From the NCBI RefSeq assembly GCF_002797325.1, contig NZ_NISN01000004.1, forward strand, positions 1 to 64,000: a stretch of DNA of 64,000 nt, read 5' to 3'. This DNA is from Bacillus sp. FJAT-45037 (GTDB lineage Bacteria; Bacillota; Bacilli; Bacillales; Bacillaceae_D). Positions 51,627-60,441 of the stretch are shown here, piece by piece (the first letter of the stretch is position 1; the number at the start of each line of letters is the position of its first letter). The translations under genes were made by a program, and so were the position numbers. The notes under the pieces are model-generated. The model was given only the letters and a program-made list of their open reading frames with translations. It ran no database searches and had not been told where the DNA came from.

Positions 51627-52907
51627 CTAGAGGGAAACTTCTGTTTTTAAAGTAAGGGCTTTATGTAGATAGTCATTACATTTTTCTGGGTTATTTTTAC
51701 TTTTATGAAACCATGCTAGTTTGAGTGAAATATTAAACAAAGTTTCTTTTCTATTTAGAAGCTGGGCTATGCTATTAGCTTTCAATAAAGAGTCTAATTC
51801 CAAAGAAGTGTTATCTAACTGTTTGTATACACCACTTAAAAGAATAAGACATTCTAGTTCATCAAATTTAGAATTTGCCTTTCTAAAAAGCATCAAGCTT
51901 TCTTCAGCTAACTCTTTAGAAAGTGAGAACTCTTTATATTTTAAATAGATATGAGCTAACCCCATCTTATTCCTTGCCACTCCAAGGTTGTTATTCAGGT
52001 TTATATTTAATTCCATGCTTGAGCTAAAATAGTCTTTTGCACTAGCCAAATTCCCACTCTGATTATCTATTTCTCCAATATTATGAAGAATTTTTGTTAG
52101 AAGAACAGGTTTGTTAAAGTTATTAGCATATTCTTGGGCTTTTGTTAATTTAGTACGAGCTAGTAAGTAGTATCCATTTCTAGTAAACAATATCGATGAT
52201 AGGATTAAAGAGCTTATTAAATATTCTTTGTCATCCGGTAATAAATTCTCAATTGATTCTTCACAAAAGTAACTAGCCTTATTAAAGTTATTTAATCGAT
52301 AATACGTAGAAGCAATATTATATTGAAGAATACCTTTATAGCCTTTGAGTGTTTGGTTACCTAGTAATTGAGCGTATAAATCTTCAAATTCAGTTAACGC
52401 CATTTTATACTTTTCTTTAGCGAATTTGATTGCTGCGAGTTTAATCTTGCACTTAAACTCCCCTTTACTTTCACTAGATAAACTAGAGAAGGTAGACATC
52501 GCCTCTTTTAATTGCTTTTCTGCCTCCTCCAATCTTCGCAAATTAAAATAGTGATTGCCTAATTTTCTATGGGCTTCAGCTTTAAAAGAATATAAATGTG
52601 AATCTTGAGCTAGTTCTATTATGGTGAGGTAGATCTTCTCGGATTTCTCATGTTGAAGAGCTTCGAAAGTAGAAGCTTGAGTTAATAAACTTTTGATTTT
52701 ATCAATTACCTTTTTATCAGTAAATACTTCATTACTTAAATTTAGAGCGCTTACAAGATGATTATAAACTGTTGGATGAATTTCAGTTATCTTACCATTC
52801 TCGATATTACTTAATGTGCTGACTGAAATTATATCACCAGCAACCATGGTTTGAGTCTTCTTTTGGCGTTTCCTTTCTTTCCTGATAATCTGACCAAAAT
52901 GTTCCAT
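51627..52907 (-). CDS. RRNPP-family HTH-TPR regulator of cluster 3
   Basis: 426 residues. Residues 1-65: HTH (FGQIIRKERKRQKKTQTMVAG, then ISVSTLSNIENGKI). Residues 80-426: TPR repeats such as AEAHRKLGNHYFNLRRLEEAEKQLKEAM and ASTYYRLNNFNKASYFCEESI. AAGGAGG precedes ATG at 52907. Divergent from a small secreted-peptide gene at 53010, only 102 bases away, and then from cluster 3. Confidence 0.85.
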   Translation of the reverse strand: MEHFGQIIRKERKRQKKTQTMVAGDIISVSTLSNIENGKITEIHPTVYNHLVSALNLSNEVFTDKKVIDKIKSLLTQASTFEALQHEKSEKIYLTIIELAQDSHLYSFKAEAHRKLGNHYFNLRRLEEAEKQLKEAMSTFSSLSSESKGEFKCKIKLAAIKFAKEKYKMALTEFEDLYAQLLGNQTLKGYKGILQYNIASTYYRLNNFNKASYFCEESIENLLPDDKEYLISSLILSSILFTRNGYYLLARTKLTKAQEYANNFNKPVLLTKILHNIGEIDNQSGNLASAKDYFSSSMELNINLNNNLGVARNKMGLAHIYLKYKEFSLSKELAEESLMLFRKANSKFDELECLILLSGVYKQLDNTSLELDSLLKANSIAQLLNRKETLFNISLKLAWFHKSKNNPEKCNDYLHKALTLKTEVSL

Positions 52908-53009
52908 ATATGAGAACCTCCTTAAAATTTTTATGTCGAAATTTTATTGTTTTCAAATGGAAAGAGTGATGTATGATTATTTATAACTAGAATATAAGGA
53001 GTGAAAAAA

Positions 53010-53144
53010 ATGAAAAAAATAACAATTTCTTTTTTGATCAGTATATGTTTCCTATTTACCGTTTCTACGATGAATGTAAGTGCTTCTGATGATGTAGGTG
53101 CCTTTAAAGAAACCTTGCCAATTTCTGAAACCACTCAACCTTAA
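53010..53144 (+). CDS. Putative pheromone precursor of cluster 3
   Basis: 44 residues. KKITISFLISICFLFTVS is a Sec signal ending near VSA, and the rest is a short acidic stretch ending LPISETTQP. AAGGAGTG precedes ATG. Size and layout match PapR/NprX/AimP-type propeptides; here the core is single-copy. It is divergent from the TPR regulator and closed by a strong terminator. The likely mature peptide is the C-terminal 5-8 residues (inference). Confidence 0.7.
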   Translation: MKKITISFLISICFLFTVSTMNVSASDDVGAFKETLPISETTQP

Positions 53145-53205
53145 AACTTGATACTATGATTATATAAAATTATTTATCTTTTTGGGAGTAAAATGAAATG
53201 ACAAC

Positions 53206-53250
53206 GAAACCCATCCTGTGTATTCAACATGCAGGGTGGGTTTCTTTTTT
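53206..53250 (+). terminator. Terminator after cluster-3 pheromone gene
   Basis: GAAACCCATCCTG and CAGGGTGGGTTTC pair (one wobble) around a 13-base loop, followed by six T. Confidence 0.9.
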
Positions 53251-53376
53251 ATAAAATTTTTGAATATTTATTTTATTTTTTTTGCTCATAGGCAAATTGA
53301 GAATTTTATCTAATTTGTAAAGTGAACAAGCCAGATGGTGCTGTTGTTCAAACAATTAATTATGGGGGTGAAGTGT

Positions 53377-53499
53377 ATGAAGAAAAACTCAGGTACTTTA
53401 AAACGTATCCGCCTTGAAAAGGAGCAGCCGAAAGATGGAATCACATTAGCTGTTGTTGGGGCAGGTACCGGAAGCGTAAAACTTGATGAAATTGATTAA
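53377..53499 (+). CDS. 40-residue precursor peptide of radical SAM cluster
   Basis: MKKNSGTLKRIRLEKEQPKD is a basic leader-like half; the second half reads GITLAVVGAGTGSVKLDEID. GGGGGTG lies 8 bases before ATG. Gly/Val/Ala-rich core with no Cys. It stands directly before a hairpin and the radical SAM/SPASM gene at 53559, the usual order for radical-SAM-modified peptides. Confidence 0.8.
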   Translation: MKKNSGTLKRIRLEKEQPKDGITLAVVGAGTGSVKLDEID

Positions 53500-53510
53500 T
53501 TAATACTTTT

Positions 53511-53538
53511 CTTAAGAGGCGTCTAGGCGCCTCTTAAG
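53511..53538 (+). terminator. Hairpin between precursor and radical SAM gene
   Basis: CTTAAGAGGCG (53511-53521) pairs perfectly with CGCCTCTTAAG (53528-53538). No long T run follows, so it may be a partial terminator or an mRNA stabiliser, as at 5534-5565 and 39938-39972. Confidence 0.8.
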
Positions 53539-53558
53539 CAAGTTAGGTGGTGTGATGA

Positions 53559-54854
53559 ATGGTAAAAATACCATATCAAATAAATGATGGAGGACTGGTA
53601 GGGTTGATTCCAACCGGGAAAGTCCATTTCTTTGAGGAAACGATACAACCATTATTAGATGAAGTTAATAATGGAACTCGTAATGCCTCTTCTATTAATT
53701 ATCATGAATATATGATTGAAGAACCTTTAGTAGATCTTGATAAATTTCATTTGAGTGCTCCAGCTATAGCTTTTATTGAAACTACAAATTTATGTAATTT
53801 AAGGTGCAAACATTGTTATGCCAACTCAGCTCTAAAGAGGCCAAATGAAATGTCTACGGATTTGATTAAAGAAACAATTGATCAGCTAGCTGAAGTAGGA
53901 GTCTTACAGCTTTTTTTAAGTGGAGGAGAAATTTTTGCTCACAAAGATGCGGTAGAGATAATTAATTATGCGAGAACAAAACCATTCTACACACAAGTAT
54001 TCACGAATGGAATGTTAATAACAGAAGAAAAGTTAAAAGCCCTCACCCCGAATACTTCTTTTTTTATAAGCTTTGATACTGCTGATCCAGAAAGAACGAT
54101 TCGAGGGGGAATGGATTTCCCTAAGCTAAGAGAAAAATTCGAGCTAATGAAGAAGTATGGACATGCTTTCCGTACGGCCATTTCAGTGCATCGATATAAT
54201 CTAGACGATGCAGAAGAGATATTTGAATGGTGTGTAAACAACGGATATCCACGCCCGCAATGGCTAGAAACTCATCCTATTGGACGTGCTCTACTACATC
54301 CAGATATTTTATTGCAACCAGAACATATCTCAAAATCAATTGAAACTTATAAACGATGTATGGACAAGTTTAGTAAGCCTGAATACGAAGCTCCTCCAAA
54401 AGATGAGTCAAAAGAAGCTACTAGAATGTTTAGTCTAGAAACGATTAAATTTTGTCAGAAGCTAGAACGAGCAACTAACCAAGAAAAATGTGGTCGTTCT
54501 ATTGCATATATAAATAGCGCCGGTGATGTATATCCATGTAGTAATTGTATGAGTAATGAAGATTTTTTGGCTGGGAACCTAAGAGAGCATTCATTCGCTG
54601 ATATTTGGTCAGGTGGCTTTGATGAATTTAGAAGCATTACTTTTGATGATTTTAAGAGCTGTCAGTCTTGTTCTGTGTATCAGGAAGATATTTGGTGTCA
54701 ATTTCGATGTCCGCCACTTGCCAAGAATGTATCCAAAGATAAGTTAGGTTGCGGGGCGACAGAGTATTTACAAATTTTTATGATTGAAGCAAACCGTTAT
54801 TGGGAGCAACGCAAGCAAGAAGGATATACTCTCAAACTTGAAATGCACAAATAA
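53559..54854 (+). CDS. Radical SAM/SPASM peptide-modifying enzyme
   Basis: 431 residues. The first 75 could hold a peptide-binding (RRE-like) region. The radical SAM cluster motif is CNLRCKHC with Cys79, Cys83 and Cys86; then FLSGGEIFAH and FTNGMLI. The SPASM region binds auxiliary [4Fe-4S] clusters: CGRSIAYINSAGDVYPCSNC, CQSCSVYQEDIWCQFRC and a last GCG. Similar in layout to PqqE and other SPASM enzymes. AGGTGGTG precedes ATG. It probably modifies the peptide at 53377-53499. Confidence 0.9.
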   Translation: MVKIPYQINDGGLVGLIPTGKVHFFEETIQPLLDEVNNGTRNASSINYHEYMIEEPLVDLDKFHLSAPAIAFIETTNLCNLRCKHCYANSALKRPNEMSTDLIKETIDQLAEVGVLQLFLSGGEIFAHKDAVEIINYARTKPFYTQVFTNGMLITEEKLKALTPNTSFFISFDTADPERTIRGGMDFPKLREKFELMKKYGHAFRTAISVHRYNLDDAEEIFEWCVNNGYPRPQWLETHPIGRALLHPDILLQPEHISKSIETYKRCMDKFSKPEYEAPPKDESKEATRMFSLETIKFCQKLERATNQEKCGRSIAYINSAGDVYPCSNCMSNEDFLAGNLREHSFADIWSGGFDEFRSITFDDFKSCQSCSVYQEDIWCQFRCPPLAKNVSKDKLGCGATEYLQIFMIEANRYWEQRKQEGYTLKLEMHK

Positions 54855-54865
54855 GGGGGATGACT

Positions 54866-56302
54866 ATGTCTACTAGCTATACTGAACTAAACCTTGGAGA
54901 ATTACTTAAAAGACACCCAGAATTACAAATCTCTCATTCCGATTATAATATAAACGTAACGGCAAATTTTGGAACGAAACTAAGAAGTGGTGACGCTGAA
55001 AAAATGTATAAAGACTTCGATGGTGCCGGAAAGCCTTCCACTTTATATTTTCATGTACCACTGTGCTCGTATATATGCCACTTTTGTAATTACGTCAAAA
55101 AATATCTCGCGGAAGACGGTAATGAAGAAGAAGTTTTAGAAAATTGGGTTAACCTACTGATTAAAGAATCTACCGAAAATTTACATAGGAATAACTGGGT
55201 AAGCAAAGCGAGAATTGAATCTATTTATATTGGCGGTGGAACAGCCTCTCTTTTGAAGCCTCGCCATCTGAGGAAACTAATGACCCATATCAATGCAAAT
55301 TATTATATAGCGGACGAATGTGAAGTTTCTTTAGAAGGTAATCCCGATAACTATCAAGGAGATGAGTTAGACCAAGCAATTGAAATGGGCTTCAATCGCT
55401 TTAGTATAGGTGTACAGTCTCTTGATGATCAGGTTATAAATGCAGTAGGACGCAAACACGATCGAGCCATGTCACTTAGCGCAATCGATAAACTCTTAGT
55501 TACAGAAAAACCATTTAATGTGGATGTCATCTTCGGCTTACCTTATCAAACACCGTTGAGTATCGCTGAAGATGTAAGAGTATTGTGTGAAAAAGGAGTG
55601 CCTACTATTACCATATATAGGTTGAGGAATGCCGATAGGCAGAAGATGGGTATTGGTAATAGCTCCTTATGGAACAATAAACGTGTTAGAGAAAAGATGG
55701 AAAATGCGAACCTGTTTCCTAGTTTAGAGATGACTTATACCATGCGTGAAGAAATACTGAAGGTCTTCCTAGAATATGGTTATCAGCCAAGCCCTTGTGG
55801 TTGGTGGAGCCGTCCTAATACCTATGCAGAAGGTAACATACCACAAATTTCAAAAAATAAGTGGGAACGTTATGATTCTATGATTGCCTATGGTCCTGGT
55901 GTATATGGATGGTTGACAGGTGGCCAAGATACAGTACTTCAAACACATAATATCAGCGATATAGGAAAGTATGTAGAAGCAATGGAAGGTAATGAAAATC
56001 CTTTATCATTTGGAAGGTTATTAGAAGGGAATCAAGCGATCTCGACAGCTCTTGGGTTTAACTATAAAGCTAACCAGCCAATTAAAGTAGAGAGATATCA
56101 GAAACAATTCGGTGTCAATTTGTTAACCGACACACCTTATGCTGAGGTAATTTCTTCGTTAATTGAAAATAGGTTATTAATTAAAGTCGATGAGAATACT
56201 CTTATCCCTACTTTAGATGGTGAAGCCTTACATGAAGAAATTATTTCTATATACTTTCACAATAAGATTGGAAACTTCACAACGGAAATTTGTAACAAAT
56301 AA
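54866..56302 (+). CDS. HemW/HemN-like radical SAM enzyme (class C type)
   Basis: 478 residues from ATG 54866 (AGGGGGATG upstream; ATG 54860 overlaps it). CSYICHFC carries Cys67, Cys71 and Cys74. Further: YIGGGTASLLKP, SLEGNPDNY, FSIGVQSLDDQVINAVGRKHD and DVIFGLPYQTP, which are HemN/HemW hallmarks. The longer C-terminus has a HemN_C-like winged region. Class C radical SAM methyltransferases of natural-product pathways share this fold, so it may methylate or cyclise the peptide rather than act in haem synthesis. Confidence 0.85.
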   Translation: MSTSYTELNLGELLKRHPELQISHSDYNINVTANFGTKLRSGDAEKMYKDFDGAGKPSTLYFHVPLCSYICHFCNYVKKYLAEDGNEEEVLENWVNLLIKESTENLHRNNWVSKARIESIYIGGGTASLLKPRHLRKLMTHINANYYIADECEVSLEGNPDNYQGDELDQAIEMGFNRFSIGVQSLDDQVINAVGRKHDRAMSLSAIDKLLVTEKPFNVDVIFGLPYQTPLSIAEDVRVLCEKGVPTITIYRLRNADRQKMGIGNSSLWNNKRVREKMENANLFPSLEMTYTMREEILKVFLEYGYQPSPCGWWSRPNTYAEGNIPQISKNKWERYDSMIAYGPGVYGWLTGGQDTVLQTHNISDIGKYVEAMEGNENPLSFGRLLEGNQAISTALGFNYKANQPIKVERYQKQFGVNLLTDTPYAEVISSLIENRLLIKVDENTLIPTLDGEALHEEIISIYFHNKIGNFTTEICNK

Positions 56303-56308
56303 TGCCCT

Positions 56309-57001
56309 ATGATTAAGAATCTAAGAATATATGAAAGCCTCCCTTCTGGTGACTATGAGCATTGTCTACTCATTGTACAGTCTGGTCAGATGAGCCGGTA
56401 TGATGAAGCGGGGGCTTTTCAAGAATTAGAGTTATATAACCGTTTAGAGGATAAATTGAAGGGAAAAAAGGTTGGGGTAATTAGATTTGATTTCCCTGAA
56501 AGAAAAGACTCGTCCAGTCCAATACTTGATGAAGAATACAGTAAAAGGTTGGATCGGCTGCAGAGAGTCCTATCTACTGTTAAAGAGAAGATTGATGATA
56601 ATCAGTCTATTACTTTAATGGGTATGTCATTAGGGGCAGATCTAATTATGGATATTGTAAATACTTTATCTAACAAGTTATCTATTATTTTAATAGGGTC
56701 TGTTATTTTTGAGGAAGTTCACATCCCTACCTATATAGAATCTGTTTCATTAATCTATGGGAGTGAAGACTACATTTCTTTAGAAGAAGAAGTTACCATG
56801 GAAACTTTAATCAAACCTGAAACATACGGTATGGATAGTTTGAATAATATTGAGTGGGAAAAAGATCCAGCGCTCGTCATTTTAAAAGGGTTAGGTCATT
56901 CTTTAGACGTGAACCAACTGGAACATGATGATCCTGTAAAGACTTTAAGTGACCTGATACTAAGGAGGGAATTTCGTGAATCAAAGTGCAAAGAGATTTG
57001 A
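56309..57001 (+). CDS. Alpha/beta hydrolase
   Basis: 230 residues. Nucleophile elbow GMSLGAD near residue 110, catalytic His in LKGLGHSLD near residue 195, and an Asp candidate in YGSEDYIS. No signal peptide. It overlaps the methyltransferase start by 26 bases. May hydrolyse or release an ester or amide intermediate. Confidence 0.75.
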   Translation: MIKNLRIYESLPSGDYEHCLLIVQSGQMSRYDEAGAFQELELYNRLEDKLKGKKVGVIRFDFPERKDSSSPILDEEYSKRLDRLQRVLSTVKEKIDDNQSITLMGMSLGADLIMDIVNTLSNKLSIILIGSVIFEEVHIPTYIESVSLIYGSEDYISLEEEVTMETLIKPETYGMDSLNNIEWEKDPALVILKGLGHSLDVNQLEHDDPVKTLSDLILRREFRESKCKEI

Positions 57002-57737
57002 TGAGATTGCTAATAATTTTCTAAATAGTGAAGTTCATAAGTCTAGCCCAAGCATTGAAATTTTAAAAGATTTATTGGGAGATCAAACGGATAGTCGTAT
57101 TTGTGATGTCGCATGTGGTGCTGGGCACTTAGGTTTATCGTTTGATTATAAAGAATTAATAAGTGTAGATCCTTCAACCTCTATGTTAAAGAATGTTGCT
57201 AAGTTAGCTGAATCTAAAAATAAAAAGCTGCAGACTGTGAACGCTTATGCGGAGGAACTACCATTTCCTTCAGAGGCTTTTGATGTTGTGATGACAAGGC
57301 TGGCTGCTCATCATTTTAATGATATTAAGAAAACAATACAAGAGATGAATAGGGTGCTGAAGCCAGAGGGCCATGTTTGCATAATTGATCTTCAAGGTTA
57401 TGATGACGAGTTAATAGATCAATTTAACCACGAGATAGAAGTTTTGCATGATGAGACTCATGTAAAAAGCTATTCTTTAAGTCATTGGGTGAATTTACTT
57501 GAAAATGAAGGTTTTTTAATTGAAGAGACCAAAGAAAACCTTAGTGAGAAAACTGGTGGAGTTAGTGTGAAACGATGGTGTGAGATTGCTTCATCAGGTC
57601 CAAAAGCAGAGGCAGCCATTCGAAGTAAATTAAAAGAAGCTCCTGCAACATTGATTGAAAGCTTAGGAATAGAATATAAAGAAATTGATTTTTTTATTCC
57701 TGTGCGAACAGTCATGCTTGTAGCAAAGAAGCGATGA
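56976..57737 (+). CDS. Class I SAM-dependent methyltransferase
   Basis: 253 residues from GTG 56976 (AAGGAGGG upstream). Motif I ICDVACGAGHLGLSF, then DVVMTRLAAHHFNDIKKTIQEMNRVLKPEG, typical of the UbiE/Methyltransf_11 family. C-terminal half longer than the minimal fold. Within the operon it probably methylates the peptide product. Confidence 0.85.
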   Translation: MNQSAKRFDEIANNFLNSEVHKSSPSIEILKDLLGDQTDSRICDVACGAGHLGLSFDYKELISVDPSTSMLKNVAKLAESKNKKLQTVNAYAEELPFPSEAFDVVMTRLAAHHFNDIKKTIQEMNRVLKPEGHVCIIDLQGYDDELIDQFNHEIEVLHDETHVKSYSLSHWVNLLENEGFLIEETKENLSEKTGGVSVKRWCEIASSGPKAEAAIRSKLKEAPATLIESLGIEYKEIDFFIPVRTVMLVAKKR

Positions 57738-57741
57738 TCTT

Positions 57742-58098
57742 ATGCCAATTATAACTATTAAGAGTCCATTGGCAGCCCCTAAAAATGAGGAATTATTAAA
57801 GAACATTTCAATAGAGGTGACACGTTTATTAGAGATACCTCCTGAGCACTGTTGGATAACTTGGGTGGAAACTAAAGTGTTTTATAAAAAAGATTGGGAA
57901 TCAACTGATAGCCCAGCTCCTATTGTTCATATTCTCTGTAAGGAATCGCACAATTTGGATAAGGTTAAAAAGATATTGAGAGCTATACAGCAGCTAATTT
58001 CAGGGATGGAGACTTGTGATAAAAAGGAAATCTATATAAGTGTTCAAAAATTAGAAAAGGGAAATATATTAGTCAGAGACGAGATATGGGGTGGATAA
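57742..58098 (+). CDS. Tautomerase-superfamily protein
   Basis: 118 residues starting MPIITIKSP. Pro2 directly after Met, followed by a beta strand, is the catalytic nucleophile arrangement of 4-oxalocrotonate tautomerases. PPEHCWITWVE resembles the central strand of the fold. It is unusual in peptide clusters. Confidence 0.65.
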   Translation: MPIITIKSPLAAPKNEELLKNISIEVTRLLEIPPEHCWITWVETKVFYKKDWESTDSPAPIVHILCKESHNLDKVKKILRAIQQLISGMETCDKKEIYISVQKLEKGNILVRDEIWGG

Positions 58099-58099
58099 T

Positions 58100-58576
58100 A
58101 TGGAGACGTATCAAGGGAGTTATCTTGGATTTGTCAGCTCCCCAAGGAAAGAAGTGGTCGATGATAATTGGGGAGGAGTGGTTAGTAAAATCGAGTTAAA
58201 TGCTGACTTACCTGAGGATTCTCTTAAAGGGTTAGAGTCTTTTTCGCATTTAGAAATTATTTTTCATATGAATCAGGTAAAGCCTGAAAAGGTTGTTCTA
58301 GGTGCTAGGCACCCTAGGAATAATAAAGAGTGGCCATTAGTTGGAATATTTGGGCAGAGAGCGAAGGCTAGACCAAATGCATTGGGCGTATCTAGATGTA
58401 AGCTTTTAGAGATAAATGGAAGAGAGCTAACAGTCCAAGCATTAGATGCCATTGACGGTACGCCTGTATTAGATATAAAGCCTTACATGAGTGAGTTTGC
58501 GCCTATAGGAGAAGTTAGGCAGCCAGAGTGGTCTGGTGAGTTAATGAAAGATTATTATAAGGATCTAGAGGGATGA
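58100..58576 (+). CDS. TsaA/TrmO-like SAM-binding protein
   Basis: 158 residues from ATG 58100 (GGGGTGG upstream). Motifs: FVSSPRKEVVDDNWGGV, LEIIFHMNQV, LGARHPRNN, GIFGQRAKARPNALGVSRCKLL and DAIDGTPVLDIKPYM, the hallmarks of the TsaA (YaeB/TrmO) beta-barrel methyltransferases. The housekeeping member methylates t6A in tRNA-Thr. A cluster copy suggests either a second methylation of the product or tRNA-linked self-protection. Confidence 0.85.
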   Translation: METYQGSYLGFVSSPRKEVVDDNWGGVVSKIELNADLPEDSLKGLESFSHLEIIFHMNQVKPEKVVLGARHPRNNKEWPLVGIFGQRAKARPNALGVSRCKLLEINGRELTVQALDAIDGTPVLDIKPYMSEFAPIGEVRQPEWSGELMKDYYKDLEG

Positions 58577-59793
58577 ATTTTCTGAAAACTAGAAATTTTG
58601 CTCTCTTTTTTATTGGGACATTAATTTCTAAGATAGGTGATAAGCTATATCTTTTGGCTATGCCTTGGCTTATCTATGAGTTAACAGGCTCTTCTTTTTA
58701 TATGGGGGTCATGTTCTTTCTAGAAACAATCCCATTCTTGTTTATCTCACCAATTGCAGGGTTATTAGCAGATCGCTTTTCCCATAAGCTTTTACTTTTC
58801 ACAGCAGCTTTATCGCAAGGTTTATGTCTACTCGCTATAGTAGTGTTTCATTTATCAAGATATGAGAGCATTATACCAATTTTTATATTCGGATTCCTCA
58901 TTGCTTGTGGGGGGGCAATCTTTAGTGTTGTTTTAAACAGTATTATTCCGTCAATGTTTTCTAAAGATAGGATAGTTAATGTTAATTCTTCTTTTCAGTT
59001 TATTGATTCCACGTCACTATTATTCGGGAGTGCTTTAGCTGGAGTATTGATTAGTCTAGTAGGAGCACCTCTGGTTTTGCTTATTGATGCAGTATCCTTT
59101 CTCTTAATAGCTGTGATTGTATTATTCTACAAAGTGAGTAAATCTAACAAGCTGAAAGTAATGAAGGGGCAGTCGTTTAATCACCTCCTGCAAGGTGCTA
59201 AATATGTATTTAAACACACTACATTAGGTCCTTTAATTACTATTATGATGTTAGTGAACATTTCCAACGCAGTAATTGTAGCCATGTTGGTATTTTATTC
59301 AAGAGATGTTCTTGGCATAAGTGCAGAGCAATTAGGTTTGATATATACCATAACAGCTGTATTTCAGATAATTTTAACACTCTTGATCCCATCCATTACA
59401 AAGCGCTTTAAACATATAAATCGGATGTTGCTTATTTGTTTATTTATTAGCTGTATTGGAATTGGCATGGTGGCTTTAAGTGTGGAGTGGATTACACTAA
59501 GCATAGCAATGGTTGTCCACACTGCCCCTATCATTATTTTTAATGTAATGAATAAAACATTACGAATGCAAATAGCTCCTGAAAATCTCTTAGGTCGTGT
59601 AAATGGGTTGTTTTTGATGTTAAGCAAATCTACTTTACCCTTAGCAGGATTATTAGGAGGCGTTTTAGCAGAGTTTTTTGATTTGAAGATAATCTTTGGA
59701 GTATTGAGTGTTTTCACATTATTAATTATTACTAGGTACTGGTTCCATCCATTTAATAATAAAGAAAACTATTCTCAAGAAAAAGCTATGTAA
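58573..59793 (+). CDS. MFS exporter of cluster 3
   Basis: 406 residues, 12 helices, motif A as GLLADRFSHKLLLF. MFS_3-type drug exporter. Start overlaps the TsaA-like stop (ATGA). Presumed exporter of the cluster product. Confidence 0.85.
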   Translation: MNFLKTRNFALFFIGTLISKIGDKLYLLAMPWLIYELTGSSFYMGVMFFLETIPFLFISPIAGLLADRFSHKLLLFTAALSQGLCLLAIVVFHLSRYESIIPIFIFGFLIACGGAIFSVVLNSIIPSMFSKDRIVNVNSSFQFIDSTSLLFGSALAGVLISLVGAPLVLLIDAVSFLLIAVIVLFYKVSKSNKLKVMKGQSFNHLLQGAKYVFKHTTLGPLITIMMLVNISNAVIVAMLVFYSRDVLGISAEQLGLIYTITAVFQIILTLLIPSITKRFKHINRMLLICLFISCIGIGMVALSVEWITLSIAMVVHTAPIIIFNVMNKTLRMQIAPENLLGRVNGLFLMLSKSTLPLAGLLGGVLAEFFDLKIIFGVLSVFTLLIITRYWFHPFNNKENYSQEKAM

Positions 59794-59809
59794 AAAGGGA
59801 GAGACTAAT

Positions 59810-60307
59810 ATGAACATTAAATTGTTACCGCTAGAAATAGAAGATTTAGGGTTAGTTTACGAGTTATATAACGATTCACAAGTTTTTGATACGGCCATTC
59901 TAGGGTACAATTATCCCCAAAATAAACCTTCATTAAAAAGTAAACTAGAGTCTTGGATTAAAAATGGTAAACAAAAACACTTTAAAGTAGTAAATGATAA
60001 ACAGGAAGAAATTGGTCTCGCGCAGATATTTGACATACACACTGTAAACCGTTCTTGCAAAATAGGCATTATTGTGAAGCCTGACTTTTGGGGAAAAGGA
60101 TATGCTACTCAAATCCTTCATGCTCTTGAGGAAATTTGTTACGATCATATTGGTTTACGACGCATAGAGGCAGAGGTACTTGCAAATAATCTAGCCATTA
60201 TGAAGCTACTAGAAAACCAAAACTACAATAGAGAAGGAACTCGTAAAGAAGCTATCTTTAAAAAGAGTGAGCATATAGATGCTCATGTGTATGGGAAAGT
60301 TGTTTAA
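59810..60307 (+). CDS. GNAT acetyltransferase of cluster 3
   Basis: 165 residues. VKPDFWGKGYATQILHALEEI is the acetyl-CoA motif, then LRRIEAEVLANNLAIMKLLENQNYNREG, typical of RimJ/RimL-type enzymes. GGGAGAG precedes ATG. Last gene of the operon; may acetylate the product for self-protection or tailoring. Confidence 0.8.
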   Translation: MNIKLLPLEIEDLGLVYELYNDSQVFDTAILGYNYPQNKPSLKSKLESWIKNGKQKHFKVVNDKQEEIGLAQIFDIHTVNRSCKIGIIVKPDFWGKGYATQILHALEEICYDHIGLRRIEAEVLANNLAIMKLLENQNYNREGTRKEAIFKKSEHIDAHVYGKVV

Positions 60308-60403
60308 GCTCCTATTATAGACGATTTTCACCACTTGAAATATTGGATAGCTGACTAATGAAGGTGCTGTCACTAGCCGAATTTTGGAGAATAACATGAT
60401 AAA

Positions 60404-60441
60404 TCAGCCTGCTGAGTATTAGCTTGGTAGGCTGTTTTTTT
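60404..60441 (+). terminator. Terminator of cluster 3
   Basis: CAGCCT and AGGCTG with an imperfect inner stem, then seven T. About 100 bases after the GNAT stop. Confidence 0.7.

Noticed and set aside
53282-53320. Promoter TTGAGA/TAAAGT for the radical SAM operon
   Set aside because: The spacing is only 15 bases and the -10 is poor, so I did not list it as a feature.
54866-56302. Housekeeping coproporphyrinogen oxidase HemN/HemW
   Set aside because: It is inside a peptide-modification operon, has an extended C-terminus and no haem genes nearby; a class C radical SAM tailoring role is more likely, though not proven.
59364-59717. Long minus-strand ORF inside the cluster-3 exporter gene (likewise 43527-43868 and 9800-10174)
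   Set aside because: They are antisense shadows of well-supported genes with low-complexity composition and no ribosome binding sites.
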